Of a DNA stretch of 64,000 nt, positions 17,129-28,908 are shown one piece after another; positions within the stretch are counted from its first letter, which is position 1, and each line of letters opens with the position of its first letter. Under the pieces are notes generated by a model. It searched no databases. It worked only from the letters and a program-made list of their open reading frames with translations, and was not told the origin of the DNA. The stretch lies in NCBI RefSeq assembly GCF_013408555.1, contig NZ_JACBZN010000001.1, forward strand, positions 2,852,001-2,916,000, in the 5' to 3' direction. The translations under genes and the position numbers were made by a program. The stretch comes from Aeromicrobium tamlense (GTDB taxonomy: Bacteria > Actinomycetota > Actinomycetes > Propionibacteriales > Nocardioidaceae).

Positions 17129-18070
17129 GTGGATACATCAGATGACTACAAGGCCGCGATCAAGCGCGCGGTCCTGCCCAACCCAACGGACCTGGTGATG
17201 GCCCGAACGCTTCTCCTCAAGCTCGCAGTCGGCGGCCCGATCATCCAAGCGGACTTTCTCAAGGCTTGGCTCTTGGACCATGACCTAGACGGCGATGCCA
17301 CTCCGGGTTTGGTGGTCGCCGAACGCGGCGCTCTGCTGACCGCGGAGCACGTCGACCGCGGAGAGCCCGCTCTTGTACGCCAGCGAGGTGCCCTTGCATT
17401 CCGCGTCGCCGCGACGGAACTCCTGCAGGAAGGGCGCCTACAAGAGGTCAGTGGAAATCTGTATGGCACGTCGGAGCAGATCTCGATCTCGTTGGAGGGT
17501 CCAAGTTTCAATTCGAGCGTGACCGTCGACGTCACGATCCCAGTGATCCCCAACGATCGTCGCGTCGGTCTGCCCTACGCCCGCACTGAGCAGCCGCGGC
17601 TGGATCTCCTCAACGCTCAGGACTACGTTGCAGGCCTCGGCGAACTGCTGGGAGACAGGGCGCTACGTACCCTCCTCGAAGCTCACGAGGCCTTACGCCG
17701 TCGCCTCTGGATCTCCGCGGTCTCGTTGCTCAGCGTGGCGTCCGAGGCGGCTTGGTTCAGTTTGGGTCGCGCCTTGGCTCGCGACACGGGCCAGCTGAGG
17801 AAGGCGCTAGAGAATGACTCCGCAGCGGACGTGATCCGGCTGGTCTCCGATGAACTTCGCAGCGGTAAGCGCGCACATCGAGCAACAGTGGACCAACTGA
17901 CAAGCAGGGCCCACAGCCTGCGTGCTGCACGCAATTACGCACTGCACACCAAGGATGAGCCTGACGCCCTCCTAGAGACCTACTTCACGGAACTTGGATG
18001 CATCGCCGAGTTCGCAGCGAGCCGACCCTACTTCGTGGAACTCGCGAGCCTCCTTAGAAAGCTTGATTGA
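17129..18070 (+). CDS. HEPN-motif protein, third gene of the HipA-like operon
   Basis: 313 residues from a GTG, 5 bp after the DUF3037 stop. The N-terminal 140 residues look mixed alpha/beta; the C-terminal part is helical and contains RNYALH at 268-273, a textbook HEPN Rx4H motif (RNxxxH). HEPN domains with this motif are often metal-independent RNases in toxin-antitoxin, abortive-infection and CRISPR systems. Linkage to a HipA-like kinase is the interesting part: the kinase or DUF3037 could control a ribonuclease. RNase activity is inferred from the motif only. Confidence 0.65.
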   Translation: MDTSDDYKAAIKRAVLPNPTDLVMARTLLLKLAVGGPIIQADFLKAWLLDHDLDGDATPGLVVAERGALLTAEHVDRGEPALVRQRGALAFRVAATELLQEGRLQEVSGNLYGTSEQISISLEGPSFNSSVTVDVTIPVIPNDRRVGLPYARTEQPRLDLLNAQDYVAGLGELLGDRALRTLLEAHEALRRRLWISAVSLLSVASEAAWFSLGRALARDTGQLRKALENDSAADVIRLVSDELRSGKRAHRATVDQLTSRAHSLRAARNYALHTKDEPDALLETYFTELGCIAEFAASRPYFVELASLLRKLD

Positions 18071-18079
18071 AAAGTCAGA

Positions 18080-18823
18080 TCAGCCGGCAGATTCCTTCGG
18101 GTCGGGCAGCGACGCAATCTTCTTGGTCTTGACGCGCTTCCAGGTGGGTTTTGTGAACCAAGGGAAGCGGTATCGGAGGCGCGACTGTCGGTGGTCGCGG
18201 GTGCGAACCGAGATAGCCCGGCCCTCCAGCCGTAAGCGGCCGAGAAGACGTGAACGGCGGTTCCAGACAATTGCTACCCAAACGGGCTCGAGCGGAGTGG
18301 CCAGGTCGATGGCGTACCGAACTTCTATCTCGATCGATTCGAGCGAGGTCAGGGCCGCTGGCAAGGCGCCCCATCGTCGATGGTCCCAATTAGCGCACTC
18401 CAACTCCGTCTCAGGGCACGAGCAACCTACGAGGTGGATCTTCGCATCGTCGCCCCACGAATACAGTTGAGGCTCCAGCCAAGTGTCATCGCCGAAAGGG
18501 CGGAACCCGAGCTTGGTAGCGCCCACCTTGTTCAGTACGCCGGGATTCGGAGCAATGTGCAACCAACTACCGCGGTCGGCGTGCCGGTCCCGACGGATCT
18601 GCCCGAGCGTGTAGGCCGCGGCAACCAGACCGGCGGCGGCGAGCGTCAGAGCGGAAATGGCTTCAGCGGCACTCACCGTCCAATTCCAAGCCGACTCCGA
18701 CCAATTCTCGACGCCCGACCAAGACCATGCGTCGATCCCACCCCCTGCACGGTCTGACGGCGTGGGGGACGCTGTCGCCGTCGGAGCAGCAGTTGATGGC
18801 GGTGGCGAATCGGCCTGGAGCAC
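18080..18823 (-). CDS. Single-pass membrane protein, unknown
   Basis: 247 residues from a GTG. A Ser/Pro/Thr-rich N-terminus is followed by one hydrophobic segment (about 52-72, ISALTLAAAGLVAAAYTLG), then a soluble domain with CSCPE and a strongly basic tail. TATCGT ends 6 bp before the GTG and no ribosome site is seen, so the mRNA may be leaderless. It converges with the HEPN gene, with only 9 bp between the two stop codons. Family not recognised. Confidence 0.6.
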   Translation of the reverse strand: MLQADSPPPSTAAPTATASPTPSDRAGGGIDAWSWSGVENWSESAWNWTVSAAEAISALTLAAAGLVAAAYTLGQIRRDRHADRGSWLHIAPNPGVLNKVGATKLGFRPFGDDTWLEPQLYSWGDDAKIHLVGCSCPETELECANWDHRRWGALPAALTSLESIEIEVRYAIDLATPLEPVWVAIVWNRRSRLLGRLRLEGRAISVRTRDHRQSRLRYRFPWFTKPTWKRVKTKKIASLPDPKESAG

Positions 18824-18955
18824 GCTCGAACGATAGCGCCGGCCAACTGCATTGTCCGTCGAAAGTTCTGTCGAACGCTTTCTTCACCTGCGTCTAATTG
18901 GGCGGTAAGACTCAGCGTTTCCGGAATCCCGGTTGCCATGCGACCGGGGAAACCC

Positions 18956-19309
18956 TCAGCCGACTGGGACGACGTAGGACTCGACCTCCGCGATGAGGTC
19001 GCCGCGGAACGTGAACAGGTCGCTGTAGACGAACGCGAAGCGGCCAGCCTGCTTGTGATGGCCGACGCCCGTGCCCGTGAGGATGAAGACGTCGCCGGCT
19101 TCGAAGGCGCGGTCGACGGTCAACTCCGGACTGCCCTCGAAGTCTGGGTTCTCGATCTCGGTGTCGAACTCCGCCTTGCCACGCGTCGTTCGGACGCCGT
19201 GCACGTGCCACACGACGTCGTCCGTCAGGCAGCTCAGCACCAGCTCGTGGTCGCTGCGACGGAAACCCTGCATGTAGCGGTCGAGGACCTCCAGCCTGGG
19301 GTTGGTCAT
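18956..19309 (-). CDS. SnoaL-like / NTF2-fold protein
   Basis: 117 residues of the SnoaL-like cone-shaped fold: MQGFRRSDHELVLSCLTDDV followed by WHVHG and a C-terminal sheet. Members are small isomerases, hydrolases or ligand binders; this one could not be assigned. The ATG at 19309 is selected because AGGAG lies 6 bp upstream; the reading frame continues further upstream without coding character. Confidence 0.78.
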   Translation of the reverse strand: MTNPRLEVLDRYMQGFRRSDHELVLSCLTDDVVWHVHGVRTTRGKAEFDTEIENPDFEGSPELTVDRAFEAGDVFILTGTGVGHHKQAGRFAFVYSDLFTFRGDLIAEVESYVVPVG

Positions 19310-19466
19310 GCGCTTCTCCTTCGCGACGGTGAGCAAGTCCGGTGGTGGGCACTCTGCCAACGCATCGTCACTCGCACTAGACGTCCTCTGCGAATCGGAG
19401 TACGGAATCGCGGGTAGGCGTCTCTTCACTGGCGACACCAGCGGCTCGCCACGGATGGAGAACGTC

Positions 19467-20120
19467 ATGCCCAGTCACCACACCTCGAACACCGAACCCG
19501 CGTCGGGGACGAACCGTCGGCGCCGGCGCGGCGTACTTCTGTCCCTCGCGTTGGTCGTCGGCCTGCTCAGTGCTGCGTCGAGCGCTCAGGCGCGTGAGGC
19601 CACCACGCCGGACCCCGCAGGCGGCGGGTCGAGCGCCTTCGACCTCTACAAGGTCAAGGTCGTCAACAACGCCAAGGGCGTGCGGGTCACCGTGCGGATG
19701 AAGCCGGTCGACTGGAACGCGGAGTCCACTCCCGTCGGCGAGTTCCGCCTGCTGCTCGACACGAACCACAAGTCGGCGGGTGCCGAGTTCGCCGACGAGG
19801 TCGGGATCCCGGGCGACGGTGGCTTCCGCGCGCTCAAGGGATCCACGGCGCACCGCGAGAGCTGGGTGACCTACCCGTTCCCCGGCACGTGCGGCAAGAC
19901 CGTGCGCGAGCGGTACGACCTCGAGAACGGCATCGTCGTGGTCCACGTCAAGCCGAAGAAGGGCTGCCTCTACCACCCGAAGTACGTCCGGGTGAACGTG
20001 CGGAGCATCCAGTCCGGGTACATCGACGACTCCGGTTACCACACGTACACGCCAGCGCGCATCGATCACCTGCCGTACAAGAACTCGTTCACCCCGTGGG
20101 TGAAGTACTCGCGGAAGTGA
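19467..20120 (+). CDS. Secreted protein of unknown function
   Basis: 217 residues with an Arg-rich N-terminus (NRRRRRGVLL), a hydrophobic core and a likely signal peptidase site after SSAQA near residue 46. The mature part is beta-rich and basic (YKVKVVNNAKGVRVTVRMK) with two cysteines, Cys at CGKT and CLYH, that could form a disulfide. GGAG lies 6 bp before the chosen ATG. No family recognised. Confidence 0.7.
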   Translation: MPSHHTSNTEPASGTNRRRRRGVLLSLALVVGLLSAASSAQAREATTPDPAGGGSSAFDLYKVKVVNNAKGVRVTVRMKPVDWNAESTPVGEFRLLLDTNHKSAGAEFADEVGIPGDGGFRALKGSTAHRESWVTYPFPGTCGKTVRERYDLENGIVVVHVKPKKGCLYHPKYVRVNVRSIQSGYIDDSGYHTYTPARIDHLPYKNSFTPWVKYSRK

Positions 20121-20385
20121 ACTGCCCTGTGGAGGCGCCCAGTTATCGGCTCGACACCTTCGGTGGGGCTCATCGATCCGTCTCGAGTTGTCACATAGTC
20201 CGAGCATCGCCACCAGCAGGGGGCACACCCTCGGTCCCCGCAAAAGGCAGCGCGCCATCGCCGCGGCCGGCGATGCAGCCTTCCGTTCTTGCGAGCGGCC
20301 GCCCAGCCTAGAAATTCACGGCCTATGCTGAGCCCTGCCGCTGCAACGCAGCGAAAAACGCGACAGGTCTTAGGGGTCGGTAGAC

Positions 20386-21702
20386 GTGGGCCGAGTGAGC
20401 CACTCTTTGCGCTTGTCCGCCGTAAGGCGGGTTGAGTCTGGAGAGCTGTCGGCCCGACAGATCGCCGAAGAGATTGGGGTGACTGCAGGTACGGTCAACC
20501 GTTGGAGGAGAAAGTGGCGGGCTGGCACGCTAGGCGAATCACAGGCGCGCACGAAGGACGGAGACCTCCGCCAGAGGTACGGCACCGCACCCTGGCCCAA
20601 AACCGACTACAGCGACCTCTTCCCCAAGATCGACACCACCGCACTCTTCCCCAAAACCGACTACAGCGACCTCTTCCCCAAGATCGACACCACCGCACTC
20701 TTCCCCAAAACCGACTACAGCGACCTCTTCCCCAAGATCGACACCACCGCACTCTTCCCCAAAACCGACTACAGCGACCTCTTCCCCAAGATCGACACCA
20801 CCGCACTCTTCCCCAAAACCGACTACAGCGACCTCTTCCCCAAGATCGACACCACCGCACTCTTCCCCAAGATCGACTACAGCGACCTCTTCCCCAAGAT
20901 CGACACCACCGCACTTTTCCCCAAGATCGACTACAGGGCGCTGTTCTCCAAGCCTGACTACACCTCGATATTTCCAAGGATCGACTATGAGAAGCTGCTG
21001 CCGCGTCCAGACTTCTCCGAACTGCGCGATTGGGCACGCGAACTCAGGCGACGATGGTGGCCACCGAACTGGCCCGCCGAGGTCCCCAGCTTCGAGGTGT
21101 TGAACGAGATATTGAATGAGGACGGGATCCCCTTGGTGTGGGTGCCGCGACAGTCAATAGTCGAAGCCCTCTTCGCGGCGAAGGACCGCCGCGAGCGCGT
21201 CGAGATCCTCCTCAATGAACGCTCGGCCGTCACGCGTGACTGCCAGGAGGCGACGGCCAAGATGACTCACCCTCGCACTTCGGGTTCCAAACCGCTTGCC
21301 TTTGCCGCGATTAAGGCACTATCCGATGGGCACGACGAGGCGGCGCAAGCACTCGCCGTGGTAGTCACCGAGTCCGCAGTCCAGACTGCGCTAGCGAAGA
21401 GCTACTCCAAAATCAGCCACGAGGTTCGCATCGACGCTGCCGAGATCGGTCTACGCGCTCTGCGTTACCGAGCTGCACTCGCGCCCGTGGCAAGCTTCTA
21501 CACGCCGTACTACCCAAGCACCGGCGAGAAGCCGAGTGCTCTCTCACGCCACGTGTCGGTTCACTACGCTGAGTCGGACCATTACACGTCTGCCAACTCC
21601 TTGCTCTCGGTCCTTCTCATGACGTCCGTCCTCCTGGCCCTCGATGACTACTGGTCAAGAGTCCAGCCTGGAGGCGAGACAGAAGAGGTAATGACTCTCT
21701 AG
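20386..21702 (+). CDS. HTH / nonapeptide-repeat / HEPN-like protein
   Basis: 438 residues from a GTG with AGGGG upstream. Residues about 5-45 form a transposase-type helix-turn-helix (LSARQIAEEIGVTAGTVNRW). Residues 71-214 are sixteen consecutive 9-residue units of consensus PK[IT]D[YT][ST][DA]LF; the first twelve are near-identical, the last four diverged. The C-terminal domain starts near 240 (EDGIPLVWVPRQSIVEALF), continues with AL-DGHDEAAQALA and ends with LSRHVSVH, giving R388-x4-H393, a HEPN-like motif, followed by a hydrophobic helix. I do not know this architecture. A nucleic-acid-sensing effector is a reasonable guess given the island it sits in. Confidence 0.7.
   Translation: MGRVSHSLRLSAVRRVESGELSARQIAEEIGVTAGTVNRWRRKWRAGTLGESQARTKDGDLRQRYGTAPWPKTDYSDLFPKIDTTALFPKTDYSDLFPKIDTTALFPKTDYSDLFPKIDTTALFPKTDYSDLFPKIDTTALFPKTDYSDLFPKIDTTALFPKIDYSDLFPKIDTTALFPKIDYRALFSKPDYTSIFPRIDYEKLLPRPDFSELRDWARELRRRWWPPNWPAEVPSFEVLNEILNEDGIPLVWVPRQSIVEALFAAKDRRERVEILLNERSAVTRDCQEATAKMTHPRTSGSKPLAFAAIKALSDGHDEAAQALAVVVTESAVQTALAKSYSKISHEVRIDAAEIGLRALRYRAALAPVASFYTPYYPSTGEKPSALSRHVSVHYAESDHYTSANSLLSVLLMTSVLLALDDYWSRVQPGGETEEVMTL
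20596..20919 (+). repeat. Six tandem 54-bp repeats inside a gene
   Basis: Six head-to-tail copies of a 54-bp unit, each coding for two nonapeptides. The first five copies read AAAACC at the K-T codons and look identical; the sixth has AAGATC and a CTT/TTT change. Such DNA identity points to recent expansion by slippage or recombination, so copy number probably varies between strains. Confidence 0.9.
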
Positions 21703-21934
21703 TCTCGCGCCAAGTCCGGGCGTTTCCGGAGCCTTGGTCACGGAAGTGGTTCTTCGAAGACGTACCGGGCGTACCGAGCGACACCCGGCCCCCCTGTCCG
21801 CGTTATGCCACAGCGGGGGCCAGTCGTCCTTCCTCGCATCGACATTTCCACGTCTGCGCCGCTGAACTTGGGAAGCATCCGCGACGCAGTGATTCCGCTA
21901 CAACTCCGACGGGTAGACGCGCTGGCTCCTAGCG

Positions 21935-23821
<1,887 letters not shown>

Positions 23822-23825
<4 letters not shown>

Positions 23826-24604
23826 TTGATCGACCACTTCCCGGTGAACTCGGCCTCGGTCTTGTCGGCGAAGGCCTTGAACGCGGCCGGCGCGTCGTCG
23901 GTGGCGTAATTGATCGCCTGGGCGCGGGCCTCGTTGTCGAGCACGTCGCGGAACGACTGGACCACACCGTTGTGCAGCAGGTCCTTGTTCTGGGCGATCG
24001 CGATCGGCGGCATCGCCGCGAGACGGTCGGCGAGGTCGGCGACGAAGCCGTCGATCTCGTCGGGCTCCTTCACCCACGTGACGAGGCCGAGCTCCTTCGC
24101 CTCCTCAGGGGTGACGAAGTCGGCGAGGAACGCCAGGCGCTTCGCCTGCTGGAGACCCGCGAGCCGCGGCAGCAGCCACGCGCCGCCGAAGTCGAGGCTC
24201 AGGCCGCGCTTGGCGAAGATCTCGGAGAACTTCGCGGTCGACGACGCCACGACGAAGTCGCAGCACAGCGCCATGTTGAAGCCCGCGCCGACAGCCGCGC
24301 CCTTGACCTTCGCGATCGTCGGCTTGTTCAGGCTGTAGAGGGCCTCGGGCGTGCGGCTGATGTTGCGCACGCGCGTCAGCGGGTGGCCCGCCGCCGGTCC
24401 GCCGCCGATGTCCGCGCCCGCGCAGAACGCGTCGCCGGCGCCGGTCAGCACCACGGCACGGATCGAGTCGTCGTACGAGATCGTGCGGAGGTGGTCGTGG
24501 AGCAGCGCCCAGCCGTCGGCCGTCTGCGCGTTCTTGCGGTGCGGGCGGTTGAGGGTGATCGTCGCGATCTGGTCCTCGACCTCGAGGAGGATGTCGTCGC
24601 TCAT
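23822..24604 (-). CDS. Crotonase-family protein (PaaG-like)
   Basis: 260 residues. GDAFCAGADIGGG and GAAVGAGFNMALCCD form the oxyanion hole. The catalytic region reads KRGLSLDFGGAWLLPR, where an Asp takes the place of the hydratase Glu as in PaaG-type isomerases. Two different crotonases in tandem suggest one hydrates and the other isomerises or cleaves. The start overlaps the upstream dehydrogenase stop by ATGA. Confidence 0.86.
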
Positions 24605-25616
24605 GCGGTGGCCTTCGCGGAGTCGATGGTGGCGCGGCCGAGGGCCGCGGTGAGCTCGGTGAGGCCGCCGTGGGCCTGCTCGAGCGCCTTGCCGCGCTTG
24701 AGCCACAGCTGCAGGTGGTGCTCCCACGTGAAGCCGATGCCGCCGTGCAGCTGGAGCGAGGCGCGGTTGGCCTCGAACTCGGCCTCGACCGCCACGATGC
24801 GGGCGGCCAGAGCGGCGGTGAGCGCGTCGGGCGCACCGTCGGCCACCTTCGCCGCGGCGGCGTGCACCGCGAACGCGGCCAGCTCGACCTTCGCGACCGC
24901 GTCGGCCAGCTGGTGCTTCACGGCCTGGAACGAGCCGATGACGCGACCGAACTGCTCGCGCACCTTCGCGTAGGCGACGGTCTCGTCGAGCATCCGGCGG
25001 CTGAGGCCGATCAGGACGCTCGCCGACGCCGCGGCCTCGTGGGCGAGGACCGTCTCGACGCCGCCACCGGGCAGCACCTGGGCCGCGCCCTCGGGCAAGG
25101 TCACCGCGAATTGCCGGCGAGACGGGTCCATCGAACGCAGCGGCGTCAGCTCGCACGCGGACGTCTCGACCAGCTTGAGCTCGTCGCCGTCGCGGAAGAT
25201 CAGCACGTCGCTGACGTGCGCGTCCGGCACCGAGGCCAGTCCACGCAGCGCGACCGTCGCCGTGGCCGAGCCGTCGGCCAGCCTGGGCAGCCACGCGGCC
25301 TGCTGCTCGGGTGAGCCCGCGACCGTCAGCGCGACCGGCGCGGTGACGAGCGACTCGACCAGCGCGTCCGGCACCGCGTGGTAGCCCATGCGCTCCAGCA
25401 CGAGGGCGAGGTCGACGAGCGTGCCGCCGTAGCCCTCGAACTCCTCGGGCACGAGGATCGTGGTCAGGCCGAGCTGCGCGATCGTCGCGCGGAGCTTCTC
25501 CGAGCGACCGGTCTCGGTGGTCCACAGCGCCCGCAGGGCCTCGACGTCGACCTCGGCCGCCACGGCCTGGTCGAACGACGTCGCGAGGTCCTGCTGCTCG
25601 GGTTCGAATGCGATCT

Positions 25617-25620
<4 letters not shown>
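24601..25620 (-). CDS. Acyl-CoA dehydrogenase, short partner subunit
   Basis: 339 residues, truncated-looking like the protein at 5051. The C-terminal domain is conserved (REQFGRVIGSFQAVKHQLAD, LQLHGGIGFTWEHHLQLWL) but the middle FAD domain is poor and the catalytic segment is missing. By analogy with FadE28/29-type pairs it should form a heteromer with the protein encoded at 25617-26777, whose stop it overlaps by ATGA. Confidence 0.85.
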
Positions 25621-26777
<1,157 letters not shown>

Positions 26778-26781
26778 GGTT

Positions 26782-28311
26782 TCAGTCCTCCGCGAGCTGC
26801 TTGGTCATATCGATGATCCCGTTGCCCTGACCGCGGCGACGGCGGATGGCGCCGACGACCGAGGTCACGATGACGAGTGCGACGACGGCGATGATGGTGC
26901 CCGAGATCGGGCGGGTGACGAAGATCGACAGCGAGCCGTCCGACATCAGCAGCGACTGGCGGAACGCGATCTCCATGACGCTGCCGAGCACGAACGCCAG
27001 CACCAGCGGCGCGGGCTCGAAGCCGGTCTTGCGCATGAGGTAGCCGACGAAGCCGGCGATGATCATGACCCACATGTCGAACTGCGTGTAGCTGATCGTG
27101 TAGACGCCGATGAGCGTGATCAGCAGCGCGACGCCGCCGATGATGCCGATGCGCACGCGCAGCAGCTGCACGAACAGGCCGACGAACGGCAGGTTGAGCG
27201 CCAGCAGGATCAGGTTGCCGATGAACATCGAGGCGATGACGCCCCAGAACAGCTCGGGGTGCTCGTCGATCATGCCGGGGCCGGGCGTGATGTCCTGCAT
27301 CATCAGCGCGCCGAGGATCAGCGCGAGGACGGCGTTGGACGGCAGGCCCAGCGTCAGCAGCGGGATGAACGCCGAGATCGACGAGGAGTTGTTCGCGGTC
27401 TCGGGACCGGCGACGCCCTCGATCGCGCCCTTGCCGAAGCGGCTCGGGTCCTTCGCGACCTTCTTCTCCACCGCGTACGAGGCGAGCGAGCTCATGACGC
27501 CGCCACCGCCGGGCAGGATGCCGATCGGGAAGCCCAGGATCGTGCCGCGGGCGATCGGTCCGCGCGAGTCCTTCCAGTCCTGCTTCGTCGGCAGGATGCG
27601 GTCGATCGTGCCGATCGTGCCCGAGCTGGTGAGGCGCTTCTCGAGGTTGTACATGATCTCGCCGATGCCGAACATGCCCATCGCGATGGCGACGAGGTCG
27701 AGGCCGGAGATCAGCTCGGGCATGTCGAAGCTGAAGCGCGACGTGCCCTGGATCGGGTCGGGGCCGACGGCGGCGAGCAGCAGGCCGAACAGCGCGGCGA
27801 TGACGCTCTTCACGGTGGACTTGGTGCCGAGGTAGGTCACCAGCACCAGGCCGAGGATCGTGATGGCCGCGTACTCGGGCGGTCCGAAGCGCAGCGCGGC
27901 GGCGGCGACGGCCGGGGCGATGAGCGCCAGACCGATGATGGCGATCGTGCCGCCGATGAAGGAGCCGATCGCGGCGATGCCGAGGGCTGGTCCGCCGCGT
28001 CCCTGCTTGGTCATCTCGTAGCCGTCGAGCGCGGTGATCGCGCTCGCGGCCTCGCCCGGGATGCGCAGCAGGACCGAGGTGATCGTGCCGCCGTACATCG
28101 AGCCGTAGTAGACGCCCGCGAGCATCATGATCGCGGCCTCGGGCGTGATCGAGTACGTGATCGGCAGCAGCAGTGCGATCGTGGCGGTCGGACCGAGACC
28201 CGGCAGCACGCCGATGATCGTGCCGATCGTGACGCCGAGGAAGACGAAGAGCAGGTTCTCCGGGGTGAAGACGACCCCGAAGCCCGACATGAGGTTGGTC
28301 AGCGAGTCCAT
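26782..28311 (-). CDS. tctA: Tripartite tricarboxylate transporter, large permease TctA
   Basis: 509 residues with about 11-12 membrane segments and the TctA hallmarks GTIIGVLPGLGPTATIALLLP and YGGTITSVLLRIPGE, plus the second half-repeat FPIGILPGGGGVMSSL. With TctB and the TctC binding protein it forms a secondary carboxylate importer driven by an ion gradient. Placement directly before the acyl-CoA dehydrogenases and after a CoA synthetase ties uptake to activation and oxidation. ATG follows the TctB stop by 3 bp. Confidence 0.92.
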   Translation of the reverse strand: MDSLTNLMSGFGVVFTPENLLFVFLGVTIGTIIGVLPGLGPTATIALLLPITYSITPEAAIMMLAGVYYGSMYGGTITSVLLRIPGEAASAITALDGYEMTKQGRGGPALGIAAIGSFIGGTIAIIGLALIAPAVAAAALRFGPPEYAAITILGLVLVTYLGTKSTVKSVIAALFGLLLAAVGPDPIQGTSRFSFDMPELISGLDLVAIAMGMFGIGEIMYNLEKRLTSSGTIGTIDRILPTKQDWKDSRGPIARGTILGFPIGILPGGGGVMSSLASYAVEKKVAKDPSRFGKGAIEGVAGPETANNSSSISAFIPLLTLGLPSNAVLALILGALMMQDITPGPGMIDEHPELFWGVIASMFIGNLILLALNLPFVGLFVQLLRVRIGIIGGVALLITLIGVYTISYTQFDMWVMIIAGFVGYLMRKTGFEPAPLVLAFVLGSVMEIAFRQSLLMSDGSLSIFVTRPISGTIIAVVALVIVTSVVGAIRRRRGQGNGIIDMTKQLAED

Positions 28312-28314
28312 GGG

Positions 28315-28836
28315 TCAGCGACCTCCCCACAGGCTGGCGACGATGTCCTCGGGCAGGCGGACGCCGAGCGCGGTGACGAAGAGCAGGTAGCTGGCCAGCG
28401 GCGCGACGACGGCGATCGCCAGCGACATGCGCCAGCTCTCGCCGTTGAGGCCCTTGAGCCAGAGCATGAGGAAGGCGAAGCCCGCCAGGATCGAGCCGGT
28501 CTGCTCGAACATCAGCGTGAAGACGACGAGCGTCGCGAAGCCCCCGAGCACGCGTGCCGTGGCGCCGAGCTCGAACGTCTCGATCCCGTCGCTCATGTCC
28601 ATCACGAAGCCGAGCAGCGAGACGACGATGATGCTGACGATCAGCACGCGGGGCCAGTAGCCGGGGCCGGGCTCGGTGAGCGTGCCGACCTCCATCTCAC
28701 TGGTCTGCAGGTGGAAGACCACCGCGATCGCGATGGCGACCACCAGCGGCACCTTGGAGGCGAGCCAGCCGGTGCCGCGCGTGGTCGCGGGAGGGCTCTC
28801 GGGCACCGCGGCCTGCTCTTCGGTCATGTCGGTCAT
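28315..28836 (-). CDS. tctB: Tripartite tricarboxylate transporter, small subunit TctB
   Basis: 173 residues with four hydrophobic segments (about 28-46, 63-80, 92-118 and 138-157) and the TctB-like EPGPGYWPRVL. It supports TctA in the membrane. AGGA stands 7 bp before the ATG; a second in-frame ATG three codons on is possible. Separated from tctC by a strong hairpin. Confidence 0.88.
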   Translation of the reverse strand: MTDMTEEQAAVPESPPATTRGTGWLASKVPLVVAIAIAVVFHLQTSEMEVGTLTEPGPGYWPRVLIVSIIVVSLLGFVMDMSDGIETFELGATARVLGGFATLVVFTLMFEQTGSILAGFAFLMLWLKGLNGESWRMSLAIAVVAPLASYLLFVTALGVRLPEDIVASLWGGR

Positions 28837-28867
28837 GTCGAGGTCCTGTCAGGTGGAATCGGGAACG

Positions 28868-28899
28868 GTGGGCCCGGACCGCGCACGGTCCGGACCCAC
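28868..28899 (-). terminator. Attenuator-like hairpin between tctC and tctB
   Basis: A 14-bp stem with one mismatch, GTGGGCCCGGACCG against CGGTCCGGACCCAC, and a 4-nt loop. It starts 10 bp after the tctC stop and 32 bp before tctB. In binding-protein transporters such a structure usually gives more of the binding protein than of the membrane subunits, by partial termination or by 3'-end protection. Confidence 0.6.
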
Positions 28900-28908
28900 C
28901 ACGGCTGA

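Noticed and set aside
20400..20520. IS3-type transposase orfA start
   Set aside because: The helix-turn-helix is transposase-like, but no DDE domain, second frame or terminal inverted repeats follow; it is the head of a different protein.
20596..20919. CRISPR array
   Set aside because: Regular 54-bp periodicity comes from direct tandem coding repeats without spacers.
13150..21840. Short similar segments near 13155 and 21805 (GTTATG...CAC...CCAGTCGTC) as island attachment sites
   Set aside because: Similarity is broken by gaps and mismatches over about 35 bp, and neither lies at an island edge with an integrase or tRNA.
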